Shown here piece after piece: positions 33,428 to 42,001 of a stretch of DNA of 64,000 nt. The notes beneath the pieces are model-generated. The model had not been told where the DNA came from. It was given only the letters and a program-made list of their open reading frames with translations, and ran no database searches. Source of the stretch: CAVSPO01 sp963730005 (GTDB lineage: Bacteria > Actinomycetota > Actinomycetes > Propionibacteriales > Propionibacteriaceae). A program made the position numbers and the translations under genes. Position 1 is the stretch's first letter. Every line of letters starts with the position of its first letter. The stretch spans positions 1 through 64,000 of the forward strand of contig CAVSPO010000012.1 of NCBI GenBank assembly GCA_963730005.1. Reading direction: 5' to 3'.

Positions 33428-34816
33428 TCAGTCGTGGGCTGCGCCGGGCCAGTGGGGTGGTCCGCCACTGCCCGCGGGGTATTCGTCCATCGGTACGGCA
33501 CCGCTGCGCCAGGCGTTGATCACGGGCTCGCAGATCCGCCAGCACTCCTCGGCAAGGTCACCGCGAACGGAGATCAGGTGGTTGCCGTCGAGAATTGCTG
33601 CGAGCACCTCGGCGTAGGGGGTGTGTGAAGTCTTACCCACTGCGGCCTCAAGCTTTTCGGTACCCAACCTGAACCGGCCGCCGCCCTGGTTCGTCACGAT
33701 CTCCACGCTGATCGTGTCGGGGTTCAGGTTGATGGTCAGGACGTTCGCAGGCGGGTATCCGCCCATGCCGTGGGGCGCGAACTCCACGGGTCGCAGAGTG
33801 ATGACGACCCGGCGGACGTCGGAGTCGAGGGCCTTGCCGCTTCGGAGCCGGATGGGTACTCCTGACCAGCGCCGGTTGGCGATCTCCAGGTCGAGTTCCA
33901 CCAGGGTCTCGGTGTCACGCTGGGGATCGACGCCCTCCTCGTCGTGGTAGGCCGGTACCTCCCGACCCCGGCTGGTTCCAGCAGTGTAACGGGCTCGCCG
34001 CGACGACCGCACGGGGTCGCCCTCGGCCACCTGGGTGACGCTCAGGGCATGCGACATGAGGTCGTGCACGAGCCGAGGCTCGAGGCGGGCCGGCTCTTCC
34101 ATCGTCACGAGAGCGAGCATCAGCAGCAAGTGACTCTGCACCATGTCGACGAGCGCGCCGGCCTTGTCGTAATACCCCGCCCGACCCTCCAGCGCCAGGG
34201 TCTCGTTGGCCGTGATCTCGACGCTGAGCACGTGGGCTGCGGACCAGACCGGCTCGAACAGCCTGTTGGCGAAACGCAGGGCCAGCAGGTTGAGCACTTG
34301 GGAGTCACCGAGGAAGTGGTCGACACGGAACACCTGTTCCTCGGAACGAAAGCTCCTCAAGAAGGCGTTGAACTCTCGTGCTGCCGCCAGGCTGTCGCCG
34401 AAAGGTTTCTCCAGCGCAAGGCGCAGCCCGCCCAGGTCACCGCACTGTGCCAGGTGCTCGCAGGCGATCCGGGTGATGGTGGGCGGCACTGCGAAGTAGA
34501 GAACAGTACGGTCACGATCCGGCAACTGGGCCAGCAGCGATTCGACGCCCTCGCGCTCGGTGATGTCGATCTGCACGTAACGGGACGCCGCCACCACGGC
34601 CAGCGCCCGGTCGTCGTCGCAGCCACCGCGCACGAGCGCGTTGCCGACCCTGGCGCCCCACTCCGTGGGTTCCAGTGCCTCGCGTCCGACCCCCCAGACT
34701 TCGACGTGGCGATCTCCGTCATTGGCAAGCAGCATCCCCAAGCCCGGCAACAACAGCCGTTTGGTCAGGTCGCCCGAAGCGCCCAGGACAACCAGTCTCT
34801 GCGGGGATTCTGTCAC
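33428..34816 (-). CDS. zwf: Glucose-6-phosphate 1-dehydrogenase
   Basis: The 462-residue protein has the NADP site VVLGASGDLTKRLLLPGL, LALEKPFGDSLAAAREFN, the active-site FRVDHFLGDSQVLNLLALRFANRLFEPVW and RSGKALDSDVRRVVITLRP. It oxidises glucose-6-phosphate to 6-phosphogluconolactone. The active-site motif is RVDHFLG where most enzymes have RIDHYLG. The end, DEYPAGSGGP, is normal, so the gene is complete. GTG 34816 overlaps the stop of the GHKL ATPase gene, implying coupled translation. No tkt, tal or opcA neighbours are present. Confidence 0.92.
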   Translation of the reverse strand: MTESPQRLVVLGASGDLTKRLLLPGLGMLLANDGDRHVEVWGVGREALEPTEWGARVGNALVRGGCDDDRALAVVAASRYVQIDITEREGVESLLAQLPDRDRTVLYFAVPPTITRIACEHLAQCGDLGGLRLALEKPFGDSLAAAREFNAFLRSFRSEEQVFRVDHFLGDSQVLNLLALRFANRLFEPVWSAAHVLSVEITANETLALEGRAGYYDKAGALVDMVQSHLLLMLALVTMEEPARLEPRLVHDLMSHALSVTQVAEGDPVRSSRRARYTAGTSRGREVPAYHDEEGVDPQRDTETLVELDLEIANRRWSGVPIRLRSGKALDSDVRRVVITLRPVEFAPHGMGGYPPANVLTINLNPDTISVEIVTNQGGGRFRLGTEKLEAAVGKTSHTPYAEVLAAILDGNHLISVRGDLAEECWRICEPVINAWRSGAVPMDEYPAGSGGPPHWPGAAHD

Positions 34817-36771
34817 GGTGGCTCCTCCTGGCTCGGGCGTGACTCTACGTGCTTCCGGCTGGGAGCGACCAACTCACGTCCGTTCAGGATCCGGTGGATT
34901 TCCAGGCCGTAGCGTCGAATGAAGGTCTGCTTGGCCTGATCGTAGGCCTCGGCGTCGCCCTTCTGCAGCGTGCGGTCGACGTAGCGGCGGGCCAACTCGC
35001 CGGCGATGACGTCCAGGAAGAGCTCCGCAAGAAGCAGCCTGGCGGAATCCCGGAAGCGTCCCTGACCGTCGATGTACAGGCGGACGGTCGGCGCCTCGGT
35101 GTTGATGATGATGAGGCGTTCCTGCGGGCTGTAGACGGCCCGGTCGATGTCGTTGTCGAGGTTGCGCAACTCGTAGCCGACGAACAGGTCGGTCGAGTTG
35201 TCCTGGTCCCATGGTGTCGAGGTTCTCGCCGGGCGACTGGCGTGCGGCACGTGGCGGGACGCTCCTTCGGCGATGACCACCTCGCAGGTGGCCGCGTAGG
35301 GGTCGCTGGTCACGCGGACCCTCCCCTTGTCACCGGCGGTGAAACCGGTGAGGCTCCAGGTGAAGCGCCCGTCCGCAGGGAGTTCGCCGACAGTGAGCTG
35401 GGAAATGTCCGGGTCGATCAGGATCGAATCTGGAAGGTCGTGGGTGAACTGCAGCACCTGCTCGTCGAGCAGACGCGCGCGGTCAACCAACAGTGAGACG
35501 TGGAAGGCCCGCCCGATGGGCCGGTAGTAGAAGGGTGTGCTGAATCTGAGCACTGCCGGTCGCCCGGTGGGGTAGGGCCCGTACGAGCCAGAACCGGGTC
35601 CCGGCGGCAGGGTGATGCCCAGGTCGTCGACCGCTGCCTGGTTCATCCGTGCCAGCACCAGCTGCAGCAATGACTCGGTTCGCTTGGAGGTGGCCGCGTG
35701 ATCCAGATGGCTCAGCCGGAGGCGTTCGCTCTCGATGATCGGTGAGATGGTCGCGCTCACTGCGTCCCCGAAGGCCGCGACGAACGGCTCCTTGAGGTTC
35801 AGCCCTTCGCGCTCGTCGCTGATCACCGGACGACCCGCAGCGAGCATGGCGATCAGGCCGGGGCAGGTGACGGTTCCGAAGAGGTACTCGGTGCCGATCT
35901 GACCCTCGTAACGGAAGAACTGACAGTCGAGGACGGCCGTGCCCGACATCACCAACAACCCGCTGGTGCGCTCGTCGCCACGAAGGACGAGCTCCGCTGC
36001 AGCCTTTCGAACGGTCACCGTGAAGTCGTAGCCCTGGTTCTGGAAGACGAAGCTGGCAAGCTCGGGGCCCAGCAGAAGCTCGGACGACGGTTCCTCGAAA
36101 TTCAGCGGTGCCGCTGTGGCGTGCTTCCTGGGCAGGTTCCCGTTCAGCAGCTGCAGCTGGCGGCGCTGGGTGATGTCGCGCAGGTAGAAGTTGTTGCTCA
36201 CCGCCCGCACGAGGGACCTGAAGTACGGCAGGTTCACCTGCGGGTTGTCCGCCACGATCGTGACCCGGGTGCCGTTGCCCCCCACCTCCAGCCCCAGCCG
36301 GGCGTAGTCACGATCCGCTGCGGGACGATCCCCGTCCTGGTCGTCGTAGACGTAGCTGCCGAGCTCGTTGCGGAACAGGTCCACCCGACTGAGGCGTCCG
36401 TCTCGCACGGTCTCGACCCACCCGTGCCCGAGGCCGAAAATGGCCTGCTTCAGACCGCGTCCGAAGTAGCCACGGCCGCTGGACACTCCGCTGGACAGAC
36501 GGCTGTGGGCGCCACCGTAGGACAGGATCGTGCGGAGCCGATCGAGGGTCATCCCCTCCGCCTGGTCGGTCACGGTGAGGATCGCACCGGTGTCGTGACG
36601 TTCGTAACTGATCACGACGGAGCCACTGACCTTCACCCCGGCCTGTTCCAGTTTGGAGTAGCTGTCGTCGCAGTTGGTGACGAGCTCGACCAAGGCCTTT
36701 TCGATGGAGGCGAACCGCCGGGAATCAATGTCGATGATTCGTTGGTCCACCGGAAGCGCGAGAATCGCCAT
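34813..36771 (-). CDS. GHKL (Hsp90/MORC-type) ATPase of unknown role
   Basis: The 652-residue protein has an intact Bergerat ATP site: N-box ALVELVTNCDDSY (26-38), G1 VTDQAEGMTLDRL (67-79), and G2 SYGGAHSRLSSG then GRGYFGRGLKQAIFGLG (99-115). Later segments include RLGLEVGGNGTRVTIVADN and a long C-terminal part with mixed strands and helices and a helical end (ARLLLAELFLDVIAGELARRY). No kinase, MutL or gyrase domain is evident. Related orphan GHKL ATPases are found in MORC-type DNA-linked systems and defence islands; the role here is unknown. GAGGTGG precedes ATG 36771. Its stop overlaps the zwf start. Confidence 0.75.
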   Translation of the reverse strand: MAILALPVDQRIIDIDSRRFASIEKALVELVTNCDDSYSKLEQAGVKVSGSVVISYERHDTGAILTVTDQAEGMTLDRLRTILSYGGAHSRLSSGVSSGRGYFGRGLKQAIFGLGHGWVETVRDGRLSRVDLFRNELGSYVYDDQDGDRPAADRDYARLGLEVGGNGTRVTIVADNPQVNLPYFRSLVRAVSNNFYLRDITQRRQLQLLNGNLPRKHATAAPLNFEEPSSELLLGPELASFVFQNQGYDFTVTVRKAAAELVLRGDERTSGLLVMSGTAVLDCQFFRYEGQIGTEYLFGTVTCPGLIAMLAAGRPVISDEREGLNLKEPFVAAFGDAVSATISPIIESERLRLSHLDHAATSKRTESLLQLVLARMNQAAVDDLGITLPPGPGSGSYGPYPTGRPAVLRFSTPFYYRPIGRAFHVSLLVDRARLLDEQVLQFTHDLPDSILIDPDISQLTVGELPADGRFTWSLTGFTAGDKGRVRVTSDPYAATCEVVIAEGASRHVPHASRPARTSTPWDQDNSTDLFVGYELRNLDNDIDRAVYSPQERLIIINTEAPTVRLYIDGQGRFRDSARLLLAELFLDVIAGELARRYVDRTLQKGDAEAYDQAKQTFIRRYGLEIHRILNGRELVAPSRKHVESRPSQEEPP

Positions 36772-36874
36772 CGACCACCTCTTGTCACGGGCTTTTCGAT
36801 CACTTTAACGTTGACACAGTATTGGCTGCACGACTGCGAAGCGGTCAACACCAGAGCCGAACCCGACCCTCAGT

Positions 36875-37981
36875 GTGGAGGCGGGGCAGGCACCAGGAGG
36901 CTCAACTTCATCTGATGCTCCTGTGGGCAGGAACTCGGCTGGACAGGGGTTGGAACTGATCACCGTGGTCGTCCATCCCGCGCCGCCACCAGCGTCACCT
37001 CCCCTGGTTAAAAGCAACAGGTTGCCGCGGATCGCAGTAATCGGCATTGCTGTGGTGGCACTCGTCCTTGCGGGGCTGTTCTTCATCCCCCGAGTTCTTG
37101 TATGTGAACGGCTCTTACAAGGGTTCGTTCACCCTGATGGAACGAGCCAACGCGGGAACGGGCCGCGTGGAGATCGATGAGCTCAAGGACAATCAGAACG
37201 GGGTCAACGACAGCCCTCCCAACGTGACGGGCGGCTACCTGTTGGAGTGGGACTTCCGCCGAAGTGGTGACCACAACATCAATGTGAACAACAGCGGTGC
37301 TTGGGTTGCCATTGAAGAGCCCGAGAACGAGACGGACGGTTCTGGCATCACAACGGCTCAGATCAACTACATCGACAAGTATTTGGCCGACGCAGACAAA
37401 GCACTGTTCGGGGCCAACTTCACAGACGATCGGAAGGCTGGATGAAATACATCGATGCCGCCTCAGCCGTCGACTACTACATCGCGATGGAGATGATGAA
37501 GCCGATCGACGGCAACATGCACGCCAGCGTCAAGATGTACAAGACACGTGACACGGCGACGGGACCCGGCAAGCTCTTCTTCGGGCCCCTGTGGGACTTC
37601 GACATTGCCATGGGCAACGAGAACAACCCGGGCAATCAGGGCTCGCCTGAGGGCTGGTACCTGCGCGATCCGAGCCTCGTGGAGAAGACCCAGGTCGACG
37701 TCTCCTGGTTCAACCGGCTGAACGACGACCCGCAGTTCCAGCAGATGGTGAAGGACCGCTGGGTTGAGGTGTACCCGAATTTGGGCAGCATCCACACCTT
37801 CATCGGTCAGCAGAGGTCACTGATCTCCGCTTCGGCAGCGAGGAACTTCACCATCTGGAGTGTCAGCGAGCGTCTCTACCCTGAGCAGATCATTCGAGGT
37901 TCTTGGAGCGCGGAGGTCAACTCCCTGGACTCGTGGCTGACCCAGCGCATCGCCTGGATGGACCGGCAATACCGGAGCTGA
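36875..37981 (+). pseudogene. CotH-family protein, internally deleted and frameshifted
   Basis: An N-terminal membrane segment (RIAVIGIAVVALVLAGLFFI) in one frame is followed in a second frame by EFLYVNGSYKGSFTLMERA, VTGGYLLEWDFRRSGDHN and DGSGITTAQINYIDKYLAD. A third frame, from about 37440, has MKYIDAASAVDYYIAMEMMK, GPLWDFDIAMGNEN and WFNRLNDDPQFQQMVKDRW. These are the central and C-terminal blocks of the CotH spore-coat kinase family, whose actinobacterial members are membrane-anchored or secreted. The kinase N-lobe is missing and two frame changes interrupt the rest. A strong terminator follows. It should be non-functional. Confidence 0.8.
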
Positions 37982-38009
37982 AGCGCCTTCTGATCACTGC
38001 AACTCAACC

Positions 38010-38045
38010 GGGCCCCATCTGCCACCAGATGGGGCCCGTCCCTTT
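38010..38045 (+). terminator. Rho-independent terminator after the CotH remnant
   Basis: A perfect 12-bp stem GGGCCCCATCTG / CAGATGGGGCCC (38010-38037, loop CCAC) is followed by GTCCCTTTT. Confidence 0.85.
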
Positions 38046-38129
38046 TGCAGGGTCGTCCGATGAAAGGCGATCTAAGGCAGCTACAGGTAGCGAAATCGCC
38101 ACCAGTCGGCTTCGACTAGCGTGAGCCCC

Positions 38130-38828
38130 ATGACTACACGCATCGTGCTGGTGCCTGGTTTCTGGTTGGGACAGTGGGCTTGGGACGAGGTGGCGCCTGA
38201 ACTGCAGCAACGGGGATTCGACGTGGTGGCGCTCACCCTTCCTGGCCTTGAGCCCGACCGCGATCCCGCCTTGCCTGTCACCTTGGCGGACCAAGCTGCC
38301 GCCATCGAGGCCGCGCTGGAGGTGAACGTAGACCGAAGGATTCTGGTGGTGCACAGCGGGGCAGCGTTCCCCGCCACTTTGGTGATCGACCGGCGGCCGG
38401 AACTGGTGGACCGCCTCGTCCTGGTCGACACCGCTCCACCGAAGTCAGGGTTGGCCTTCAACTCCGCACAGGTCGGCGACTTCACCCTCGGCGACGCCTG
38501 GTCAGACCTGCAGGACCAGGGCTCGTTCGTCGGGTTGAGCGCCGCCCAACTTGAGCGGTTTCGGGAACGCGCTGTCGCGCAACCGGGTGCCCTTGTCAGC
38601 GAGCCCGTCTCGCTCATCAACGACGCTCGGCATCACGTTCCGCTGTCCGTGATCTGCACCGCCTACCCGGCCAGTGCCTACCAGGACTACGCGGCGCAGG
38701 GAGTGCCATTTCTTGCAGCTCTTCTGGACTACGACAACGTCACCTACGCAGACCTGCCCACCGGCCACTGGCCCATGTGGTCCAAACCGGCGGAACTGGC
38801 GGAACTCATCGCAAGGGCGGCGGGCTAG
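38130..38828 (+). CDS. Alpha/beta hydrolase
   Basis: The 232-residue protein has IVLVPGFWLGQWAWDEVAPELQQRGFDVVALTLPGLE, the oxyanion-hole region of small alpha/beta hydrolases, nucleophile region ILVVHSGAAFPATLVIDRRPELVDRLVLVDTAP and a C-terminal TGHWPMWSKPAELAELI with the catalytic His. The nucleophile elbow reads HSGAAF, so the nucleophile is Ser. Substrate is unknown. TAGCGT stands 7 bases before ATG 38130 (leaderless), favouring it over GTG 38121. Confidence 0.82.
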   Translation: MTTRIVLVPGFWLGQWAWDEVAPELQQRGFDVVALTLPGLEPDRDPALPVTLADQAAAIEAALEVNVDRRILVVHSGAAFPATLVIDRRPELVDRLVLVDTAPPKSGLAFNSAQVGDFTLGDAWSDLQDQGSFVGLSAAQLERFRERAVAQPGALVSEPVSLINDARHHVPLSVICTAYPASAYQDYAAQGVPFLAALLDYDNVTYADLPTGHWPMWSKPAELAELIARAAG

Positions 38829-38833
38829 TCCGC

Positions 38834-39592
38834 ATGTCGAACCCCACAGCTGCGATCCTGATCATCGGGGACGAGATTCTGTCTGGGCGCACCCGCGACG
38901 CCAACGCCTACCACCTGGCCCAGGAGCTGACGAAAGTGGGGATAGACCTCACCGAGATCCGTGTGGTCGCGGACGGACAGGACGCCATCGCCACCGCCCT
39001 CAACGCCCTTCGGGCCTGCAACACGCACGTCTTCACCTCGGGCGGCATCGGCCCTACCCACGACGACATCACCGCGGACGCCGTGGCCACGGCGTTCGGG
39101 GTCCACATCGGAATCCACGACGATGCGCGCGCGATCCTGATCGAGATGTTCGCCCGCCGCGGCATGGAGCCGAACGACGCCCAGTTGCGGATGGCGCGGG
39201 TGCCCGAGGGCGCACGGCTCATCGAGAATGTGCTGTCCGGGGTGCCGGGTTTCAGCATCGAGAACGTGCATGTGATGGCGGGTGTACCCAGCATCTTCCG
39301 CGCCATGGTCGCCGACTTGCTGCCGCGCCTCGAGCAGGGGACTCCCCGAGTGGTTCGGGAGGTGCGCTTCGAGTTCGGGGAGGGTCGAATCGCGGCGCCG
39401 TTGGGGGTGCTCGCCAACGATTACCCGGACCTGGCGATGGGCTCCTACCCGTTTGCGGAGAACGGCGTCCATGGCACGAACATCGTGATCAAGGGGGACG
39501 ACGCCGCGAGGGTGGACGAGGCGCTCACAAGGCTGAAGGTCGAGCTTCATGGCCCCGCTGACGGGGGCTTGCGCGCACGAACGATAGGCTGA
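38834..39592 (+). CDS. CinA/MoaB-type molybdopterin-binding domain protein
   Basis: The 252-residue protein has AAILIIGDEILSGRTRDANAYHLAQELTKVG and HVFTSGGIGPTHDDITADAVATAFGV, the MoCF-biosynthesis fold of the CinA N-terminal domain, then VMAGVPSIFRAMVADLL. The C-terminal amidase domain of full-length CinA is absent, as in the short CinA-like proteins of many bacteria (competence/damage-inducible protein A family). A nucleotide-repair or NMN-related role is known for full CinA; here it is uncertain. It starts 5 bases after the hydrolase gene and is probably co-transcribed. Confidence 0.85.
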   Translation: MSNPTAAILIIGDEILSGRTRDANAYHLAQELTKVGIDLTEIRVVADGQDAIATALNALRACNTHVFTSGGIGPTHDDITADAVATAFGVHIGIHDDARAILIEMFARRGMEPNDAQLRMARVPEGARLIENVLSGVPGFSIENVHVMAGVPSIFRAMVADLLPRLEQGTPRVVREVRFEFGEGRIAAPLGVLANDYPDLAMGSYPFAENGVHGTNIVIKGDDAARVDEALTRLKVELHGPADGGLRARTIG

Positions 39593-39619
39593 GACGGTGA
39601 TCAGATCAGGGGAGAGACG

Positions 39620-41452
39620 ATGAGCGAACAGCCACCAGTCGACGCTGACAGCAGGCACGCAAGGCGCGCCACCAGCGAACCTGAACCCCCGCGACGCCCG
39701 CGACGCTGGGGTGCTTGGGTGGCGGGGGCGTTGGCGGTTGGTCTCGTCGTGTTGGGCGTCTCTGCCGTGCTGGTTCTGCTGGACGCTCGCCGCGCCGAGA
39801 CAAGCCTGCGGGCAGCTGTGGTGACCGTCGAAAAGGTGCAGTCGGGAGTCCTGTCAGGTGACGCTGACGCAGTCGCGCCCGAACTGGCCTTGTTGCAGGA
39901 ACAGACCGGAGTCGCCGTGTCGAACACCGACGGGCCGCACTGGTGGATCGCTGCACACACTCCTGTCGTCGGCGAATCCGTGGCAGCAGTTCAGACACTG
40001 GCACGAGTCGTCGACAATCTGGCCACCAGCGCGCTGCCCTCCTTGGGCGAAGCCATCAAGGTGCTCGATCCCTCCGTGCTGATGCCCCAGCAGGGCAAGA
40101 TCAATGCTCGCGCATTCGTTGATGTCGTTCCCAGCGTGATCGCTGCCGACGATGCCGTACAGGCGTCCCAGACCCAACTCGCCAGCATCGACGAGGAGCA
40201 GGTGATCGGCCGCGTGGCGGGGCCAGTGACTGAGCTCAAGGCGATGGTCGGTAAGACCGCCCAGATGACCGAGCTGGCATCCAAGGCTGCGCAACTCATT
40301 CCGCCCATGCTGGGGGCGTACAGCCAGCGCCAGTACGTCATCCTGGCCCAGAGTCCCGCCGAGATTCGCGCCACCGGCGGACACCCCGGCGCGGTGCTCC
40401 AGCTGACCACCGACAACGGGCAGTTGAGCCTCGGAGGTCGGCGCGGCGGTGGTGAGCTCTTCTCCGAAACCCCGATCCTGCCGCTCACTCCGCAGGAGGA
40501 ACTGCTCTTCACGGACCGCCTGATGACCTTCGGCGTCGACGCGACGCTGACGCCCGATTTCCCGCGCACTGCCGAGATCACCCGGGCTCAGTGGAGCAAG
40601 GAGTTCGGTGCCGACGTGGACGGCGTTGTCGCCATCGACCCTGTTGCCCTCGGGTACCTCCTAGAGGCGACCGGGCCGGTGAAGATGTCCGACGGAAGCA
40701 CTCTCAACAGCAGCAATGCGGCGCAGGTGCTGTTGAACGGCATCTATCTGGACAAGCGCAAGACCATCGCCCAGCAGGACGACTACTTCAGCGAAGCTGC
40801 CGACGCCGTGTTCGAATCCTTCCTGGAGGGCACGCCGAATGTGCGGGCGGGGATGGCAGCCCTGATGAGGGCGGCTGAAGAGGGCCGCTGGCTCGTCTGG
40901 TCGGCAGACCCCCGTGAGCAGTCGGTGCTGTCTGGCACTGCGCTGAGCGGCGAGTTGGTGGGCGAACGGGAGGGTTCGCCGGTGGTAGGCGTGTTCCTGA
41001 ACGACGCGAGCGCGACGAAGATGAGTTACTACCTTGACTACTCGGTCAAGGTCGCTGGTACCAAGTGCCTGGCCGGGGATGCCCGACAGCTCACCACGTC
41101 GGTGGACATCACCTCGACGGCACCGCCCGAGGCTGCGAAATATCCTCCCTACCTGTCCGGTACGGGGCAAGTGACGCCAGGTCATTCACTCACGAACGTG
41201 ATGGTCTACAGTCCAGCCGGCGGGCGGATCGAGAATGTGACGGTTGACGGAGCCCCCTATTCGGCGATGGGCCTGTACGTGCACCACGACATGGAGGTGG
41301 CGCAGGTCACGCTCGACCTCGGTCCGGGTGAATCCCACCGGCTGGAGGTGGTGATGGAGACTGCGGGAGCTGCCCAACAAGGAACCACCCAACTCCATGT
41401 CACTCCGGGCTCGAGACTGGCGGCCCAGATTGTGGAGGACTCGACATGCTGA
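39620..41452 (+). CDS. DUF4012 membrane-anchored surface protein
   Basis: The 610-residue protein has a cytoplasmic Arg-rich start, one membrane helix (WVAGALAVGLVVLGVSAVLVLL, about 33-54), and a large extracytoplasmic part. VILAQSPAEIRATGGHPGAV and a later GVVAIDPVALGYLLEATGPVKM are typical of DUF4012 proteins, common in actinobacteria and often near cell-envelope glycan genes. Two Cys near the C-terminus (TKCLAGDARQLT and the final TC) may form a disulfide. Function is unknown. GAGACG precedes ATG 39620. A small secreted protein follows 53 bases later. Confidence 0.85.
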   Translation: MSEQPPVDADSRHARRATSEPEPPRRPRRWGAWVAGALAVGLVVLGVSAVLVLLDARRAETSLRAAVVTVEKVQSGVLSGDADAVAPELALLQEQTGVAVSNTDGPHWWIAAHTPVVGESVAAVQTLARVVDNLATSALPSLGEAIKVLDPSVLMPQQGKINARAFVDVVPSVIAADDAVQASQTQLASIDEEQVIGRVAGPVTELKAMVGKTAQMTELASKAAQLIPPMLGAYSQRQYVILAQSPAEIRATGGHPGAVLQLTTDNGQLSLGGRRGGGELFSETPILPLTPQEELLFTDRLMTFGVDATLTPDFPRTAEITRAQWSKEFGADVDGVVAIDPVALGYLLEATGPVKMSDGSTLNSSNAAQVLLNGIYLDKRKTIAQQDDYFSEAADAVFESFLEGTPNVRAGMAALMRAAEEGRWLVWSADPREQSVLSGTALSGELVGEREGSPVVGVFLNDASATKMSYYLDYSVKVAGTKCLAGDARQLTTSVDITSTAPPEAAKYPPYLSGTGQVTPGHSLTNVMVYSPAGGRIENVTVDGAPYSAMGLYVHHDMEVAQVTLDLGPGESHRLEVVMETAGAAQQGTTQLHVTPGSRLAAQIVEDSTC

Positions 41453-41505
41453 ACGCGGCCCTGCTAGGGTCAATACGACCGCTTACACGGGAAGAGGATT
41501 AAGAG

Positions 41506-41796
41506 ATGAAGATTCGCAAGGCTTTGATTGCCGTTGTTGCGGCTGCGTCGCTCGCTGTTGTTCCGTCGACTGCCTTCGCCGGCAACCGGTCCAACGACGA
41601 CTGCCGTGATGGCTCGAAGTGGAAGGACTACAAGTACGCGCCCCAGTGCGAGTGCGAGTGCCCTGACGAAGACAAGTGCGACTACCGCGACAAGGATCAT
41701 CGCGACAAGGTCGAGAAGAAGGTGTACAGGGAGTACGAGCCCAAGAAGCAGACTCGTAAGTCCACCTACACCGGCCGCGTTCTCAAGACCGCTTAA
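41506..41796 (+). CDS. Small secreted Cys-rich charged protein
   Basis: The 96-residue protein has a signal peptide MKIRKALIAVVAAASLAVVP ending AFAG, then a mature part of about 70 residues dominated by K, D, E, Y and R with five Cys: CRDGSKWKDYKYAPQCECEC and EDKCDYRD. The C-terminal part is basic with repeated KK pairs and YTGRVLKTA at the end. No family is recognised. The Cys pattern suggests disulfides or metal binding outside the cell. GAGG lies upstream of ATG 41506. It lies behind DUF4012 and before a long hairpin. Confidence 0.7.
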   Translation: MKIRKALIAVVAAASLAVVPSTAFAGNRSNDDCRDGSKWKDYKYAPQCECECPDEDKCDYRDKDHRDKVEKKVYREYEPKKQTRKSTYTGRVLKTA

Positions 41797-41869
41797 CGAC
41801 CAAGGATCGGACGCCTAAGCGTCTTGGGTGTGCTTTGAACACCTGCCCCGTGTGCGGACAACAGAACCA

Positions 41870-41921
41870 CTCAACCCACGATGGAGACCTGTCTACCGAC
41901 AGGTCTCCATCGTGGGTTGAG
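41870..41921. terminator. Perfect 24-bp inverted repeat, TACC loop
   Basis: Bases 41870-41893 are exactly complementary to 41898-41921 with a four-base loop. It lies between the small secreted gene and the sortase-like gene. There is no T-run, so it is either an actinobacterial T-less (I-shaped) terminator, a processing site, or a small mobile repeat. The length and perfection are unusual for a simple terminator. Confidence 0.6.
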
Positions 41922-41957
41922 CATGTGTGCTGAGGGTTCAAGCATGGTTCGGCCGAC

Positions 41958-41963
41958 TATGCT
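41958..41963 (+). promoter_or_regulatory. Candidate -10 box of the sortase-like gene
   Basis: TATGCT lies 38 bases before ATG 42002, after the long hairpin, leaving about 30 bases of leader that include a GTGGGGG ribosome site. Confidence 0.35.
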
Positions 41964-42001
41964 GGGCCAAGATCAACGAACGGACGAGCGGTGGGGGCTG
42001 A

